This document shows positions 27,597 through 36,063 of a stretch of 64,000 bases of DNA, piece by piece (position 1 is the first letter of the stretch; the number at the start of each line of letters is the position of its first letter). The stretch covers positions 62,001 through 126,000 of the forward strand of contig NZ_JAMYWQ010000008.1 of NCBI RefSeq assembly GCF_024160145.1, read 5' to 3'. The DNA comes from Serratia nevei (GTDB lineage: Bacteria; Pseudomonadota; Gammaproteobacteria; Enterobacterales; Enterobacteriaceae). The notes beneath the pieces are model-generated. The model saw nothing but the letters and a program-made list of their open reading frames with translations, was not told where the DNA came from and searched no databases. A program made the position numbers and the translations under genes.

Positions 27597-27896
27597 ATGA
27601 GCACCTTAAAGCAACTGCTGGCCTCCCGCACCCCGGAGAGCCGCCGGCGCATCGAGGAAATGGCCGAAGAGATGCTGTTTGAAGCACACCTGCACCAGCT
27701 GCGGGAAGCGCTGAATATTTCCCAACAGGAATTGGCGAAAACGCTGGGCATTTCCCAGCCTTCGGTCGCGGCCATCGAAGGGCGCGGCAATGAGCTGAAG
27801 ATTTCGACCCTGAAACGCTATGTGGAAGCGATGGGCGGCACGCTGCGCCTGGACGTTGAGCTGCCGGGCGGCAAGCACGTCGGGTTTACGGTTTAA
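27597..27896 (+). CDS. XRE-family HTH regulator (antitoxin-like)
   Basis: A 99-residue protein with a helix-turn-helix in the middle (LNISQQELAKTLGISQPSVAAIEGRGNELKISTLKRYVEAMGG) and a short C-terminal strand LRLDVELPGG. This shape is common in HigA-type antitoxins. ATG 27597 has AAGGAG upstream. No toxin gene precedes or follows it: the upstream strand is empty and the downstream neighbour is a convergent LysR gene overlapping by 11 bp. The two palindromes upstream are probably its own operators. It is either an orphan antitoxin or a free-standing regulator. Confidence 0.85.
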   Translation: MSTLKQLLASRTPESRRRIEEMAEEMLFEAHLHQLREALNISQQELAKTLGISQPSVAAIEGRGNELKISTLKRYVEAMGGTLRLDVELPGGKHVGFTV

Positions 27897-28803
27897 GCGC
27901 AGGCTGCGCGCCACTCCCCGCCATTTCCCGTTCGATCACCGTCGCCAGCGCCTGCGCGGCGGAAGAGAGTTGATGCTGCGCCAGGCGGATCAGGCCCACG
28001 CGCCGTTCGATGATCGGGCCGATCAGCGGCACGCAGACCGCCCCCAGCTCATCCATCTGTTGCTCGCACAGCGCCGGCACCGCGCTGGCGCCGAGGCCGT
28101 TGGCCACCATGCGCCCGACCGTCACCAACTGGTGGCTTTCAAACGCCACCTCCAGCGTTCGTCCGCTGCGGGCCAGTTCCTGCTCCAGCAGCAGCCGCAC
28201 CGCCGATGGCCGCTGCAGGGTGATGAAATCCAGCGTCAGCAGCTCCTTCCAGCTCACCTGCGCCTTGCGCGCCAGCGCCGAATCTTTCGGCACCACCGCC
28301 AGAAAGCGATCGCGGCACAGCGGGGTGAAGTGCAGGGTGTCGCTCGGCTCCGGCTCGAAGGCGATGCCCATCTCCACCCGCCCTTCGCGGATCATTTCAA
28401 ACACCTGCTCGTTGATGACGTCGTGCACCGCCACGTTGATGCCGGCGTAGCGATCGCGAAACGCCTTGAGGATCGGCGGCAGCGGGTTGCCGGCGAACGA
28501 CGGCATGGCGGCGATCGCCACCTTGCCCATCTGCAGGGTGAAGCGCTGGCGCATCGCTTCTTCCGCGTTATCCCAATCCGCCAGCAGCTGGCGCGCCATC
28601 GGGAAGAAGGTTTCCCCCTCCGGCGTCAGCGTCACCCGGCGGGTGGTGCGCAGCAGCAGCGGCCCGCCCAGCGCGTCTTCCAGCCCACGGATCGCCAGGC
28701 TGAGCGCCGGCTGAGAAATATTCAGCCGCTCGCTGGCCTGGGCGAAGTTCAGAGTGTGAGCTACCGCTAAAAACGCGCGTAACTGTTTGATGCTCATTTT
28801 CAT
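27886..28803 (-). CDS. LysR-type transcriptional regulator
   Basis: A 305-residue LysR protein: N-terminal winged HTH (MKMSIKQLRAFLAVAHTLNFAQASERLNISQPALSLAIRGLE) and a C-terminal periplasmic-binding-like effector domain. It is divergent from the scoA operon across 168 bp of AT-rich sequence, the usual arrangement for a regulator of the adjacent catabolic genes. The inducer is probably a ketone-body or short-chain acyl metabolite, by context only. ATG 28803 or 28797 are both possible starts. Confidence 0.92.
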   Translation of the reverse strand: MKMSIKQLRAFLAVAHTLNFAQASERLNISQPALSLAIRGLEDALGGPLLLRTTRRVTLTPEGETFFPMARQLLADWDNAEEAMRQRFTLQMGKVAIAAMPSFAGNPLPPILKAFRDRYAGINVAVHDVINEQVFEMIREGRVEMGIAFEPEPSDTLHFTPLCRDRFLAVVPKDSALARKAQVSWKELLTLDFITLQRPSAVRLLLEQELARSGRTLEVAFESHQLVTVGRMVANGLGASAVPALCEQQMDELGAVCVPLIGPIIERRVGLIRLAQHQLSSAAQALATVIEREMAGSGAQPALKP

Positions 28804-28971
28804 TTTGGCTGACGTTAACTCTTTGTTAATTGTCGGTTAACGGCTAATTAATAAAAATTCTAAATGAATGCGGCATAAAAACAAAATTAACAAATCATTT
28901 TTGTGACCTGAAGATGCCCTCACGCAAGCCAGGGCATTTCGCCCTGCGCCGCAACATGCAGGGGCAACGAT
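28804..28971. promoter_or_regulatory. Divergent LysR/scoA control region
   Basis: A 168-bp AT-rich intergenic region between two GC-rich genes. It contains repeated TTAA-type half-sites, including TTAATTGTCGGTTAA and GTTAAC near 28,814-28,845, fitting a LysR-type T-N11-A binding region. Confidence 0.45.
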
Positions 28972-29670
28972 ATGGCAGGGCTCGACAAACGCGTCGGCAG
29001 CTACCAGGAAGCGCTGGCAGGCCTGACGGACAACATGACGGTGCTGGCGGGCGGCTTTGGCCTGTGCGGCATTCCGGAAAACCTGATCGAAGAGATCCGC
29101 CGGCGCGGCGTGCGCGGGTTGACGGTGGTCTCCAACAACTGCGGCGTCGACGGGTTCGGCCTCGGGCGGCTGCTGGAAACCCAGCAGATCCGCAAGGTGG
29201 TGGGATCTTACGTCGGCGAAAACGCGCTGTTCGAGCAGCAGGCGCTCAGCGGCGAGCTGGAGGTGGATCTCACGCCGCAGGGCACGCTGGCGGAGAAGAT
29301 CCGCGCCGGCGGCGCCGGTATCCCGGCGTTCTTCACCGCCACCGGTTACGGCACGCCGATCGCCGCAGGCAAAGAGGTGCGCGAGTTCAACGGCCGCCCT
29401 TACATCATGGAAACCGCCATCACCGGCGATTTCGCCATCGTTAAAGGCTGGAAGGCCGATCACTTCGGCAACGTCATCTACCGCCACACCGCACAGAACT
29501 TCAATCCGCTGATGGCGACCGCCGGGCGCATCACGGTGGTGGAAGTGGAAGAGATCGTCGCGCCGGGCGAGCTGGATCCGGCGGCGATCCACACCCCCGG
29601 CATCTACGTCGATCGGCTGATCCAGGGCACCTTCGAGAAGCGTATCGAACAACGCACCCTGCGGGCATAA
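28972..29670 (+). CDS. scoA: 3-oxoacid CoA-transferase subunit A
   Basis: A 232-residue alpha subunit of a succinyl-CoA:3-ketoacid (or acetate CoA-) transferase. It shows the glycine-rich [34 protein letters not shown] and [12 protein letters not shown]. With subunit B it moves CoA from succinyl-CoA or acetyl-CoA to acetoacetate, activating it. It is the first gene of the six-gene operon. ATG 28972 has AGGGG upstream. AtoD of the E. coli ato system is a related alternative name. Confidence 0.92.
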   Translation: MAGLDKRVGSYQEALAGLTDNMTVLAGGFGLCGIPENLIEEIRRRGVRGLTVVSNNCGVDGFGLGRLLETQQIRKVVGSYVGENALFEQQALSGELEVDLTPQGTLAEKIRAGGAGIPAFFTATGYGTPIAAGKEVREFNGRPYIMETAITGDFAIVKGWKADHFGNVIYRHTAQNFNPLMATAGRITVVEVEEIVAPGELDPAAIHTPGIYVDRLIQGTFEKRIEQRTLRA

Positions 29671-29681
29671 GGAGAATTTGC

Positions 29682-30335
29682 ATGCTTACCCGTGAACAAA
29701 TGGCGCAGCGCGTGGCGCAAGAGCTGCGGGACGGTGACTACGTCAACCTGGGCATCGGCATCCCGACGCTGGTGGCCAACTACGTGCCGGCGGGCATGGA
29801 CGTGATGCTGCAGTCGGAAAACGGCCTGCTGGGGATGGGCGAGTTCCCGACCGAGCAGCAGCTGGACGCAGACATGATCAACGCCGGCAAGCAGACGGTC
29901 ACCGCACGCCTCGGCGCGTCGATCTTCGATTCGGCGCAGTCGTTCGCCATGATCCGCGGCGGCCACGTCGATCTGACCGTGCTGGGGGCGTTTGAAGTGG
30001 ACGTCGAGGGCAACATCGCCTCATGGATGATCCCCGGCAAGATGGTCAAGGGCATGGGCGGTGCGATGGATCTGGTGGCGGGGGCGGAGAACATCATCGT
30101 GGTGATGACCCACGCCTCGAAAGGCGGCGAGTCCAAGCTGCTGCCGCGCTGCACGCTGCCACTGACCGGCGCCAACTGCATCCGCAAGGTATTGACCGAT
30201 CTGGCTTATCTGGAAATTGAAGACGGCGCCTTCGTGCTGCGCGAACGCGCGCCGGGCGTCAGCGTGGCGGAGATTGTCGCCAAAACCGCCGGCCGGCTGA
30301 TCGTGCCGGAGCAAGTGCCGGAAATGCGTTTCTGA
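29682..30335 (+). CDS. scoB: 3-oxoacid CoA-transferase subunit B
   Basis: A 217-residue beta subunit. It carries the catalytic glutamate motif SENGLLGMG (Glu46), which forms the enzyme-CoA thioester, and LGIGIPTLVANYVP near the N-terminus. It starts 11 bp after scoA with AAGGAG, so the two subunits are made together. The partner thiolase follows directly, completing acetoacetate to acetyl-CoA conversion. Confidence 0.94.
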   Translation: MLTREQMAQRVAQELRDGDYVNLGIGIPTLVANYVPAGMDVMLQSENGLLGMGEFPTEQQLDADMINAGKQTVTARLGASIFDSAQSFAMIRGGHVDLTVLGAFEVDVEGNIASWMIPGKMVKGMGGAMDLVAGAENIIVVMTHASKGGESKLLPRCTLPLTGANCIRKVLTDLAYLEIEDGAFVLRERAPGVSVAEIVAKTAGRLIVPEQVPEMRF

Positions 30336-30349
30336 AACGGGAGGTGAAT

Positions 30350-31534
30350 GTGCAACAACGTGAAGTGGTGATCGTGGCGGCAACGCGCACGCCGGTCGGC
30401 AGTTTTCACGGCGCGCTGGCGCCGTTGACGGCGGTGGAACTGGGCACGGCGGCGGTGCAGGGGCTGCTGGCGCAAAGCGGGGTAGCGCCGCAGCAGATCG
30501 ATGAAGTGATCCTCGGCCAGGTGCTGAGCGCCGGCTGCGGGCAGAACCCGGCGCGCCAGACCGCGCTGAATGCCGGGCTGCCCGTTACGACGCCGGCGCT
30601 GACTATCAACAAGGTGTGCGGCTCCGGTTTGAAGGCGGTGCATCTGGCGGTGCAGGCGATCCGCAGCGGCGACGCCGAGGCGGTGATCGCCGGCGGCCAG
30701 GAGAGCATGAGCCAGTCGCCTTACCTGATGGCCGGCGCGCGCGCCGGTCTGCGCCTCGGTCACGCGCAGATGGTGGACAGCGTGATCCACGATGGCCTGT
30801 GGGACGCGTTCAACGACTACCACATGGGCATCACCGCCGAGAACCTGGCGGAGAAATACGCCATCAGCCGCGCTGAGCAGGACAGCTTTGCGCTGCGTTC
30901 GCAGCAGAAGGCGCAGGCGGCGCAGCAGGCCGGGCGTTTTGCGCAGGAGATCACGCCGGTGACGGTGCCGAAGCCGAAGGGCGAAGCGTTGCTTGTTAAG
31001 CACGACGAGCAGCCGCGCGATACCAGCCTGGAGGCGCTGGCGCGGCTGCGCCCGGCGTTTCGCAAGGAGGGCACGGTGACCGCCGGCAACGCCTCGTCGC
31101 TCAACGACGGCGCCGCCGTGGTGCTGCTGATGAGCGCGGAAAAAGCCGCCGCGCTGCGCTTGCCGGTGCTGGCGCGCATCGCCGGTTACGCCTCGTCGGG
31201 CGTCGATCCGGCGATCATGGGCATCGGCCCGGCGCCGGCCGCGCGCCGCTGCTTGGAGAAAGCCGGCTGGCGGCTGGAGGAGGTCGATCTGATCGAAGCC
31301 AACGAAGCCTTCGCCGCGCAGGCGCTGGCGGTGGGCAAAGAACTGGGCTGGGAGGCGGAGCGGGTCAACGTCAACGGCGGGGCGATCGCGCTGGGGCATC
31401 CGATCGGCGCGTCCGGCTGCCGCATTTTGGTGTCGCTGCTGTACGAAATGCAGCGCCGCGGGGTGAACAAGGGGCTGGCGATGCTGTGCATCGGCGGCGG
31501 GCAGGGTGTGGCGCTGGCGGTAGAGCGCCCGTAA
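30350..31534 (+). CDS. Acetyl-CoA C-acetyltransferase (thiolase)
   Basis: A 394-residue thiolase. Catalytic Cys90 lies in NKVCGSGLKAV; the C-terminal active-site motifs NGGAIALGHPIGASGCRI and CIGGGQGVALAVE are complete. It splits acetoacetyl-CoA to two acetyl-CoA. GTG 30350 was chosen because GGAGG lies 5-6 nt upstream; GTG 30344 is an in-frame alternative that overlaps that ribosome site. AtoB or PhaA would be comparable names. Confidence 0.93.
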   Translation: MQQREVVIVAATRTPVGSFHGALAPLTAVELGTAAVQGLLAQSGVAPQQIDEVILGQVLSAGCGQNPARQTALNAGLPVTTPALTINKVCGSGLKAVHLAVQAIRSGDAEAVIAGGQESMSQSPYLMAGARAGLRLGHAQMVDSVIHDGLWDAFNDYHMGITAENLAEKYAISRAEQDSFALRSQQKAQAAQQAGRFAQEITPVTVPKPKGEALLVKHDEQPRDTSLEALARLRPAFRKEGTVTAGNASSLNDGAAVVLLMSAEKAAALRLPVLARIAGYASSGVDPAIMGIGPAPAARRCLEKAGWRLEEVDLIEANEAFAAQALAVGKELGWEAERVNVNGGAIALGHPIGASGCRILVSLLYEMQRRGVNKGLAMLCIGGGQGVALAVERP

Positions 31535-31552
31535 ACAACCGAGGAGGGCACG

Positions 31553-32476
31553 ATGCAGTCATCTGACTATGCGGTACTGGGTGCCGGGCTGATGGGGGTG
31601 GGCATCGCCACCCACTTTATTCGCCACGGCCATGAGGTGCTGCTGTATGACCCGGATCCGCAGCGCCGGGTGGAGGCGCCGGCGGTGGCGAGCGGCATTC
31701 TGGCCGAGCTGAGCGACGTCGGGCAGTTTGATAACGCTGAGCGCGACGCGGCGCTGGCGCGCCTGCGCGTGACCGGCGAGCTGAACGACGTGGCGCGCGC
31801 CCGGCTGCTTATTGAGGCGATCCCGGAACGGCTCGAGCTGAAGCACGCGCTGTATGAGCAGTTGGAAGGGCTGATCGCCGACGACGCGGTGATTGCCAGC
31901 AACACCAGCGGCCTGCCGCCGGACGAGCTGGCGGCGCGCATGACCCACCCGCAGCGCCTGCTGATCGCCCACTTCTGGCACCCGCCGCACCTGATCCCGC
32001 TGGTGGAGATCGTGCCCGGCCGCGCCACCGATCCGCGCCATCTGGCGGCGGTGCAGGCGCTGCTCGGCGGGATGGCGCTGGAGGCGGTGCTGCTGGAGCG
32101 CGCCGCGCCGGGGTTTGTCGGCAACCGGCTGCAGTTTGCGGTGCTGCGCGAGGCGCTGCACATCGTCCACAGCGGCATCGCCAGCGCCGAGGTGGTGGAT
32201 CAGGTGATGCGCGCCTCGCTGGGGCGGCGCTACGCCATGGTCGGCCCGCTGGAGGCCGCCGACATGACCGGGCTGCCGACGGTGGCGGACATCGCCCGCC
32301 ACCTGTTCCCGGAACTGGCGACCGGCGACGAGATGATGGCGCTGGTGGAGCAGCGGTTGCAGCGCGGCGATACCGGCCAGCGCAGCGGCCGGGGATTTTA
32401 TCTTTGGGATGACGCACGCAGGGAACGCATTCAACGGCGACGGGCGCATCAGCTGCGCTTTGCGCTGAAACCGTAA
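31553..32476 (+). CDS. 3-hydroxyacyl-CoA dehydrogenase family protein
   Basis: A 307-residue stand-alone dehydrogenase with the NAD-binding GAGLMGVGIATHFIRHGHEV, SNTSGLPPDEL, HFWHPPHLIPLVEIVPG and the helical C-terminal dimerisation domain with GFVGNRLQFAVLREAL. It oxidises a 3-hydroxyacyl substrate, possibly 3-hydroxybutyryl-CoA. The catalytic His is expected in HFWHPPH. It starts 18 bp after the thiolase with GAGGAGG. Variants of this family also act on L-carnitine or gulonate, so the exact substrate is not certain. Confidence 0.88.
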   Translation: MQSSDYAVLGAGLMGVGIATHFIRHGHEVLLYDPDPQRRVEAPAVASGILAELSDVGQFDNAERDAALARLRVTGELNDVARARLLIEAIPERLELKHALYEQLEGLIADDAVIASNTSGLPPDELAARMTHPQRLLIAHFWHPPHLIPLVEIVPGRATDPRHLAAVQALLGGMALEAVLLERAAPGFVGNRLQFAVLREALHIVHSGIASAEVVDQVMRASLGRRYAMVGPLEAADMTGLPTVADIARHLFPELATGDEMMALVEQRLQRGDTGQRSGRGFYLWDDARRERIQRRRAHQLRFALKP

Positions 32477-32521
32477 TTTCGCACTCCGTACCTGACAATA
32501 ACAACGATACTGAGGTGACCG

Positions 32522-33913
32522 ATGAGCGTTTTGATTGCCCTGGCAGCACTGGGATTACTGATGCTGGCCGCCTACCGCGGCTACAGCGTGATTTTGTTCG
32601 CCCCGATCGCCGCGCTGGGCGCGGTGCTGTTGACCGATCCCGGCGCGGTGGCGCCGACCTTCACCGGGCTGTTTATGGAGAAGATGGTCGGCTTCGTGAA
32701 GCTCTACTTCCCGGTGTTCCTGCTGGGGGCGGTGTTCGGCAAGCTGATCGAGCTGTCCGGCTTTTCCCGTTCGATCGTCGCGGCGGCGATCCGCATTCTC
32801 GGCCGGCGTCACGCCATTCCGGTGATCGTGCTGGTGTGCGCGCTGCTGACCTACGGCGGGGTGTCGCTGTTCGTGGTGGCGTTCGCGGTCTATCCGTTCG
32901 CCGCCGAGCTGTTCCGCCAGAGCGGTATCCCCAAGCGGCTGATCCCGGCCACCGTGGCGCTCGGCGCCTTCTCCTTCACCATGGACGCCTTGCCCGGCAC
33001 GCCGCAGATCCAAAACATCATCCCGACCAGCTTCTTCGGCACCAATGCCTGGGCCGCGCCCTGGCTGGGGTTGATCGGCTCGCTGTTCATCATCGCGATC
33101 GGCCTGCTGTATCTTGAACGCCAGCGGCGCAAGGCGCAGCTGAAGGGAGAGGGGTACGGCACCGATCTGCTGAACGAGCCGGAAACCCCGGACGACATCA
33201 ACCTGCCGAACCCGCTGATCGCCATCCTGCCGTTGATTTTGGTCGGGGTATTCAACCTGGGCTTCACCCATTGGATCCCGCAGTGGTACGGCGCCAGCCA
33301 TGAGCTGACGCTGCCGGGGCTGGCCAAGCCGATCACCACCGACGTGGCGAAGATCACCGCCATCTGGGCGGTGGAAGCGGCGCTGGTGTCGGGTATTCTG
33401 CTGGTGGTGGTGTTCGGCTTTCGCAATATTCGCGGCCGGCTGGCGGAAGGCAGCAAGACGGCGGTCGGCGGCGCGATCCTGGCGGCGATGAACACCGCCT
33501 CCGAATACGGCTTCGGCGCGGTGATCGCCGCGCTGCCGGGCTTTTTGGTGCTGTCGCAGGCGCTGGCGGCGATCCCCAACCCGCTGCTGAACGAAGCGAT
33601 CAGCGTCACCCTGTTGGCCGGCATCACCGGATCGGCCTCCGGCGGCATGAGCATCGCGCTGGCGGCGATGTCCGACAGCTTTATCGCCGCCGCCCACGCG
33701 GCACAGATTCCGCTGGAGGTGCTGCACCGGGTGGCCTCGATGGCCAGCGGCGGCATGGACACCTTGCCGCACAACGGCGCGGTGATCACCCTGCTGGCGA
33801 TCACCGGCCTCAGCCACCGGCAGGCCTATGGCGGCATCTTCGCCATCACCCTGATCAAGAGCGCCGCGGTGCTGTTCGTGATCGGCGTGTTCTACCTGAC
33901 CGGCATTGTTTAA
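32522..33913 (+). CDS. GntP-family permease
   Basis: A 463-residue inner-membrane transporter with about twelve hydrophobic segments. Family-typical elements are TYGGVSLFVVAFAVYPFAAELF, DALPGTPQIQNIIPT and SGSASGGMSIAL-like SASGGMSIALAAMSD. GntP-type carriers import gluconate and other hydroxy- or ketoacids with protons. In this operon the likely substrate is 3-hydroxybutyrate or acetoacetate (inference). ATG 32522 follows GAGGTGA. Confidence 0.9.
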   Translation: MSVLIALAALGLLMLAAYRGYSVILFAPIAALGAVLLTDPGAVAPTFTGLFMEKMVGFVKLYFPVFLLGAVFGKLIELSGFSRSIVAAAIRILGRRHAIPVIVLVCALLTYGGVSLFVVAFAVYPFAAELFRQSGIPKRLIPATVALGAFSFTMDALPGTPQIQNIIPTSFFGTNAWAAPWLGLIGSLFIIAIGLLYLERQRRKAQLKGEGYGTDLLNEPETPDDINLPNPLIAILPLILVGVFNLGFTHWIPQWYGASHELTLPGLAKPITTDVAKITAIWAVEAALVSGILLVVVFGFRNIRGRLAEGSKTAVGGAILAAMNTASEYGFGAVIAALPGFLVLSQALAAIPNPLLNEAISVTLLAGITGSASGGMSIALAAMSDSFIAAAHAAQIPLEVLHRVASMASGGMDTLPHNGAVITLLAITGLSHRQAYGGIFAITLIKSAAVLFVIGVFYLTGIV

Positions 33914-33925
33914 AGGAGCGATACC

Positions 33926-34696
33926 ATGAGTGTACAAGGCAAAACCGCGCTGGTGACCGGCTCGACCAGCGGCATCGGCCTCGGGATAGCGTCCGTGTTG
34001 GCCGCCGCCGGCGCGCGCGTGATCCTCAACGGCTTCGGCGAGGTGGAGCAGGCACAAGCGCAGGTCGCGCGGCTGGGCGCCGCGCCGGGGTATCACGGCG
34101 CCGATCTCGGCGATGCGGCCCAGATAGCGGACATGATGCTGTATGCCGAACGCGAGTTCGGCGGCGTGGACATTCTGGTGAACAACGCCGGCATTCAGCA
34201 CGTGGCGCCGCTGGATCAGTTCCCGGTGGAGAAATGGAACGCCATTCTCGCCATTAACCTGTCGGCGGTGTTCCACACCTGCCGATTGGCGCTGCCGGGG
34301 ATGCGCGAGCGTAACTGGGGGCGCATCATCAACGTGGCGTCGGTGCACGGGCTGGTGGCGTCGAAAGACAAGTCGGCCTATGTGGCGGCCAAGCACGGCG
34401 TGGTGGGGCTGACCAAGACGCTGGCGCTGGAGACCGCGCGCACGCCGGTCACCTGCAACGCCATTTGCCCCGGCTGGGTGCTGACGCCGCTGGTGCAGCA
34501 GCAGATCGACAAACGCATTGCCGCCGGGACCGATCCGCAGCGGGCGCGCGATGAGCTGTTGGCGGAGAAGCAGCCTTCGCAAGCGTTCGTCACGCCAGAG
34601 CAGCTCGGCGAGCTGGCGCTGTTCCTGTGCAGCGATGCGGCGGCGCAGGTGCGTGGCGCCGCCTGGAACATGGACGGCGGCTGGCTGGCGCAGTAG
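33926..34696 (+). CDS. 3-hydroxybutyrate dehydrogenase
   Basis: A 256-residue short-chain dehydrogenase: TGSTSGIGLG (11-20), NNAG (86-89), catalytic Ser139, Tyr152 and Lys156 (YVAAK). The IQHVAPLDQFP and NAICPGWVLTPLVQQQI stretches are typical of D-3-hydroxybutyrate dehydrogenases, which make acetoacetate and NADH. It is the last operon gene, 12 bp after the permease with AAAGGAG, and a terminator follows. Together the operon imports 3-hydroxybutyrate, oxidises it to acetoacetate, activates and cleaves it to acetyl-CoA. Confidence 0.9.
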   Translation: MSVQGKTALVTGSTSGIGLGIASVLAAAGARVILNGFGEVEQAQAQVARLGAAPGYHGADLGDAAQIADMMLYAEREFGGVDILVNNAGIQHVAPLDQFPVEKWNAILAINLSAVFHTCRLALPGMRERNWGRIINVASVHGLVASKDKSAYVAAKHGVVGLTKTLALETARTPVTCNAICPGWVLTPLVQQQIDKRIAAGTDPQRARDELLAEKQPSQAFVTPEQLGELALFLCSDAAAQVRGAAWNMDGGWLAQ

Positions 34697-34707
34697 TGTC
34701 TGCCCCT

Positions 34708-34734
34708 CGGCGCGTTCAGGCGCGCCGGTTTTTT
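34708..34734 (+). terminator. Terminator after the 3-hydroxybutyrate operon
   Basis: CGGCGCG (34708-34714) pairs with CGCGCCG (34721-34727), loop TTCAGG, followed by TTTTTT. It lies between convergent genes. Confidence 0.8.
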
Positions 34735-35555
34735 CACATGCTGATCGCGCCGCCCAGGGTTTCTCCGGAGGCGTTGCGTTCCGCCAGGTAGCGCGCCGGC
34801 GGTTTGCCCACCGCCTTTCTGAACATGGTGACGAAGCCGCTGGCGCTCTCGTAGCCCAGATCCAGCGCCACCGTCTGTACGCTCTCGCCCTGCGTCAGGC
34901 GCTGCAGCGCCAGCATCACGTGCAGCTGGCGCCGCCAGTGGCCGAAGCTCATGCCCATCTGCTGCTGCAAGGTGCGGCTGAGGGAGCGCTCGCTCATGCC
35001 GATGCGCTGCGCCCACTGCCCGAGGGTGGATTTGTCCGCCGGGCTGCTCAGCATGCCTTCGGTCAACTGCCGAATGCGCGCGTCGTCGGACACCGGCAGA
35101 TGCAGGTTCTCGATCGGCGCGGCCGCCAGCTGGTCCAGCAATACCGCCGTCAGGCGCCCCTCGGCGCCCTGTTCGTCGTAGAGCGGTTCGAAGGTGCTGG
35201 CCTGCAACAGCAGCTCGCGCAGCAGCGGCGAGACCGACAGCGTGCAGCAGTTTTGCGGCAGACCGGCGGCGGCCTGTTGATCGACGAACAGGCAGTAGGC
35301 TTCGGTGGAGCCGGCGCCCTGGGCGTTGTGCAACACGTTGCCCGGCATCCACAGCGCGCACTGCGGCGGCACCAGCCACAGCCCGTTTTCCACTTCGCAG
35401 CGGATCATGCCGCGTACCGTGTAGATCAGCTGCGCCTTCTGGTGACGGTGCGGCTCAACTTCCCAATCCTGCTCGAGAGTGGAACCCTGCAAGGCAAACA
35501 GCGGGCGTGGCACTTGATCGATATCCAGACAGTGACGGGGGATCTGAACTTTCAT
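34734..35555 (-). CDS. AraC-family regulator with cupin sensor domain (NimR-like)
   Basis: A 273-residue regulator. An N-terminal cupin (WEVEPHRHQKAQLIYTVRGMI) is followed by two AraC helix-turn-helix motifs (LGQWAQRIGMSERSLSRTLQQQMGMSFGHWRRQLHV... and VQTVALDLGYESASGFVTMFRKAVGKPPARYL). The overall pattern is that of NimR/YeaM-type repressors. I chose ATG 35555 (MKVQIPRH). A longer in-frame start at 35609 runs through a 15-bp palindrome that touches the chosen start codon and may be its operator. It is divergent from the small gene at 35,676. Confidence 0.88.
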   Translation of the reverse strand: MKVQIPRHCLDIDQVPRPLFALQGSTLEQDWEVEPHRHQKAQLIYTVRGMIRCEVENGLWLVPPQCALWMPGNVLHNAQGAGSTEAYCLFVDQQAAAGLPQNCCTLSVSPLLRELLLQASTFEPLYDEQGAEGRLTAVLLDQLAAAPIENLHLPVSDDARIRQLTEGMLSSPADKSTLGQWAQRIGMSERSLSRTLQQQMGMSFGHWRRQLHVMLALQRLTQGESVQTVALDLGYESASGFVTMFRKAVGKPPARYLAERNASGETLGGAISM

Positions 35556-35569
35556 GAGAATAATTCTCA
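35555..35569. promoter_or_regulatory. 15-bp palindrome resembling a Fur 7-1-7 box at the AraC start
   Basis: TGAGAATAATTCTCA is a perfect 7-1-7 palindrome. It differs at only two symmetric positions from the Fur core TGATAATnATTATCA. Its first base is part of the AraC-gene start codon, so bound protein would block that gene directly. It might instead be the regulator's own operator. Confidence 0.45.
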
Positions 35570-35675
35570 ATTTGGCGGAATTGGAAAGTATTATGTCCTG
35601 ATTGCGCAATGCGGTCTAGTGCCGGTGCCGATAAAGTAAGCACCGGTCCTAAACCCTTTCGTGAGGAAACTGATT

Positions 35676-36053
35676 ATGTCTCTAGATACCGCCGATTTTC
35701 CGCTGGTGTGGATGCGCCAAAACGGGCGCGATACCCAGGCCGAGCTGGCCGAATTCAGCGCGCTGCTGGCGCGCGCCGAACCCTTCGTCCTGATGACCGA
35801 TCGCAGCGTCGGCGATGAAGAAGAGCAGCACGATCGCGATGCCCGCACCCAGGTGGCGCTGTGGAAACGCGATAACCGCGAAGCGCTGAAGCTGTGGGTG
35901 AAAGGCATGATCATGCTGGAGCCGGACGAGGTCAAACGCGCGGCGGCGGAAGAGTTCGCCGAATACGGCGCCAAATTCTGGGGCTATCCGGTGCTGGTCG
36001 CCGCCGATGAAGCCGCTGGCCGGGTACTGGCGCAGACATTACTGGGTAAATAA
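35676..36053 (+). CDS. Conserved hypothetical cytoplasmic protein
   Basis: A 125-residue soluble protein, MSLDTADFPLVWMRQNGRDTQ..., with FVLMTDRSVGDEEEQHDRDARTQVALWKRDN and a C-terminal helix ending AAGRVLAQTLLGK. I do not recognise the family. ATG 35676 has GAGGAAAC about 7 nt upstream. The next gene, a Rob-like regulator, begins 10 bp later, so the two are an operon. It is divergent from the AraC regulator. Confidence 0.75.
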   Translation: MSLDTADFPLVWMRQNGRDTQAELAEFSALLARAEPFVLMTDRSVGDEEEQHDRDARTQVALWKRDNREALKLWVKGMIMLEPDEVKRAAAEEFAEYGAKFWGYPVLVAADEAAGRVLAQTLLGK

Positions 36054-36063
36054 GGGGAATACC

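Noticed and set aside
32555-34582. Long minus-strand open frame opposite the GntP permease and 3-hydroxybutyrate dehydrogenase genes
   Set aside because: Low-complexity H/R/Q-rich product without motifs; both plus-strand genes are complete and have ribosome sites.
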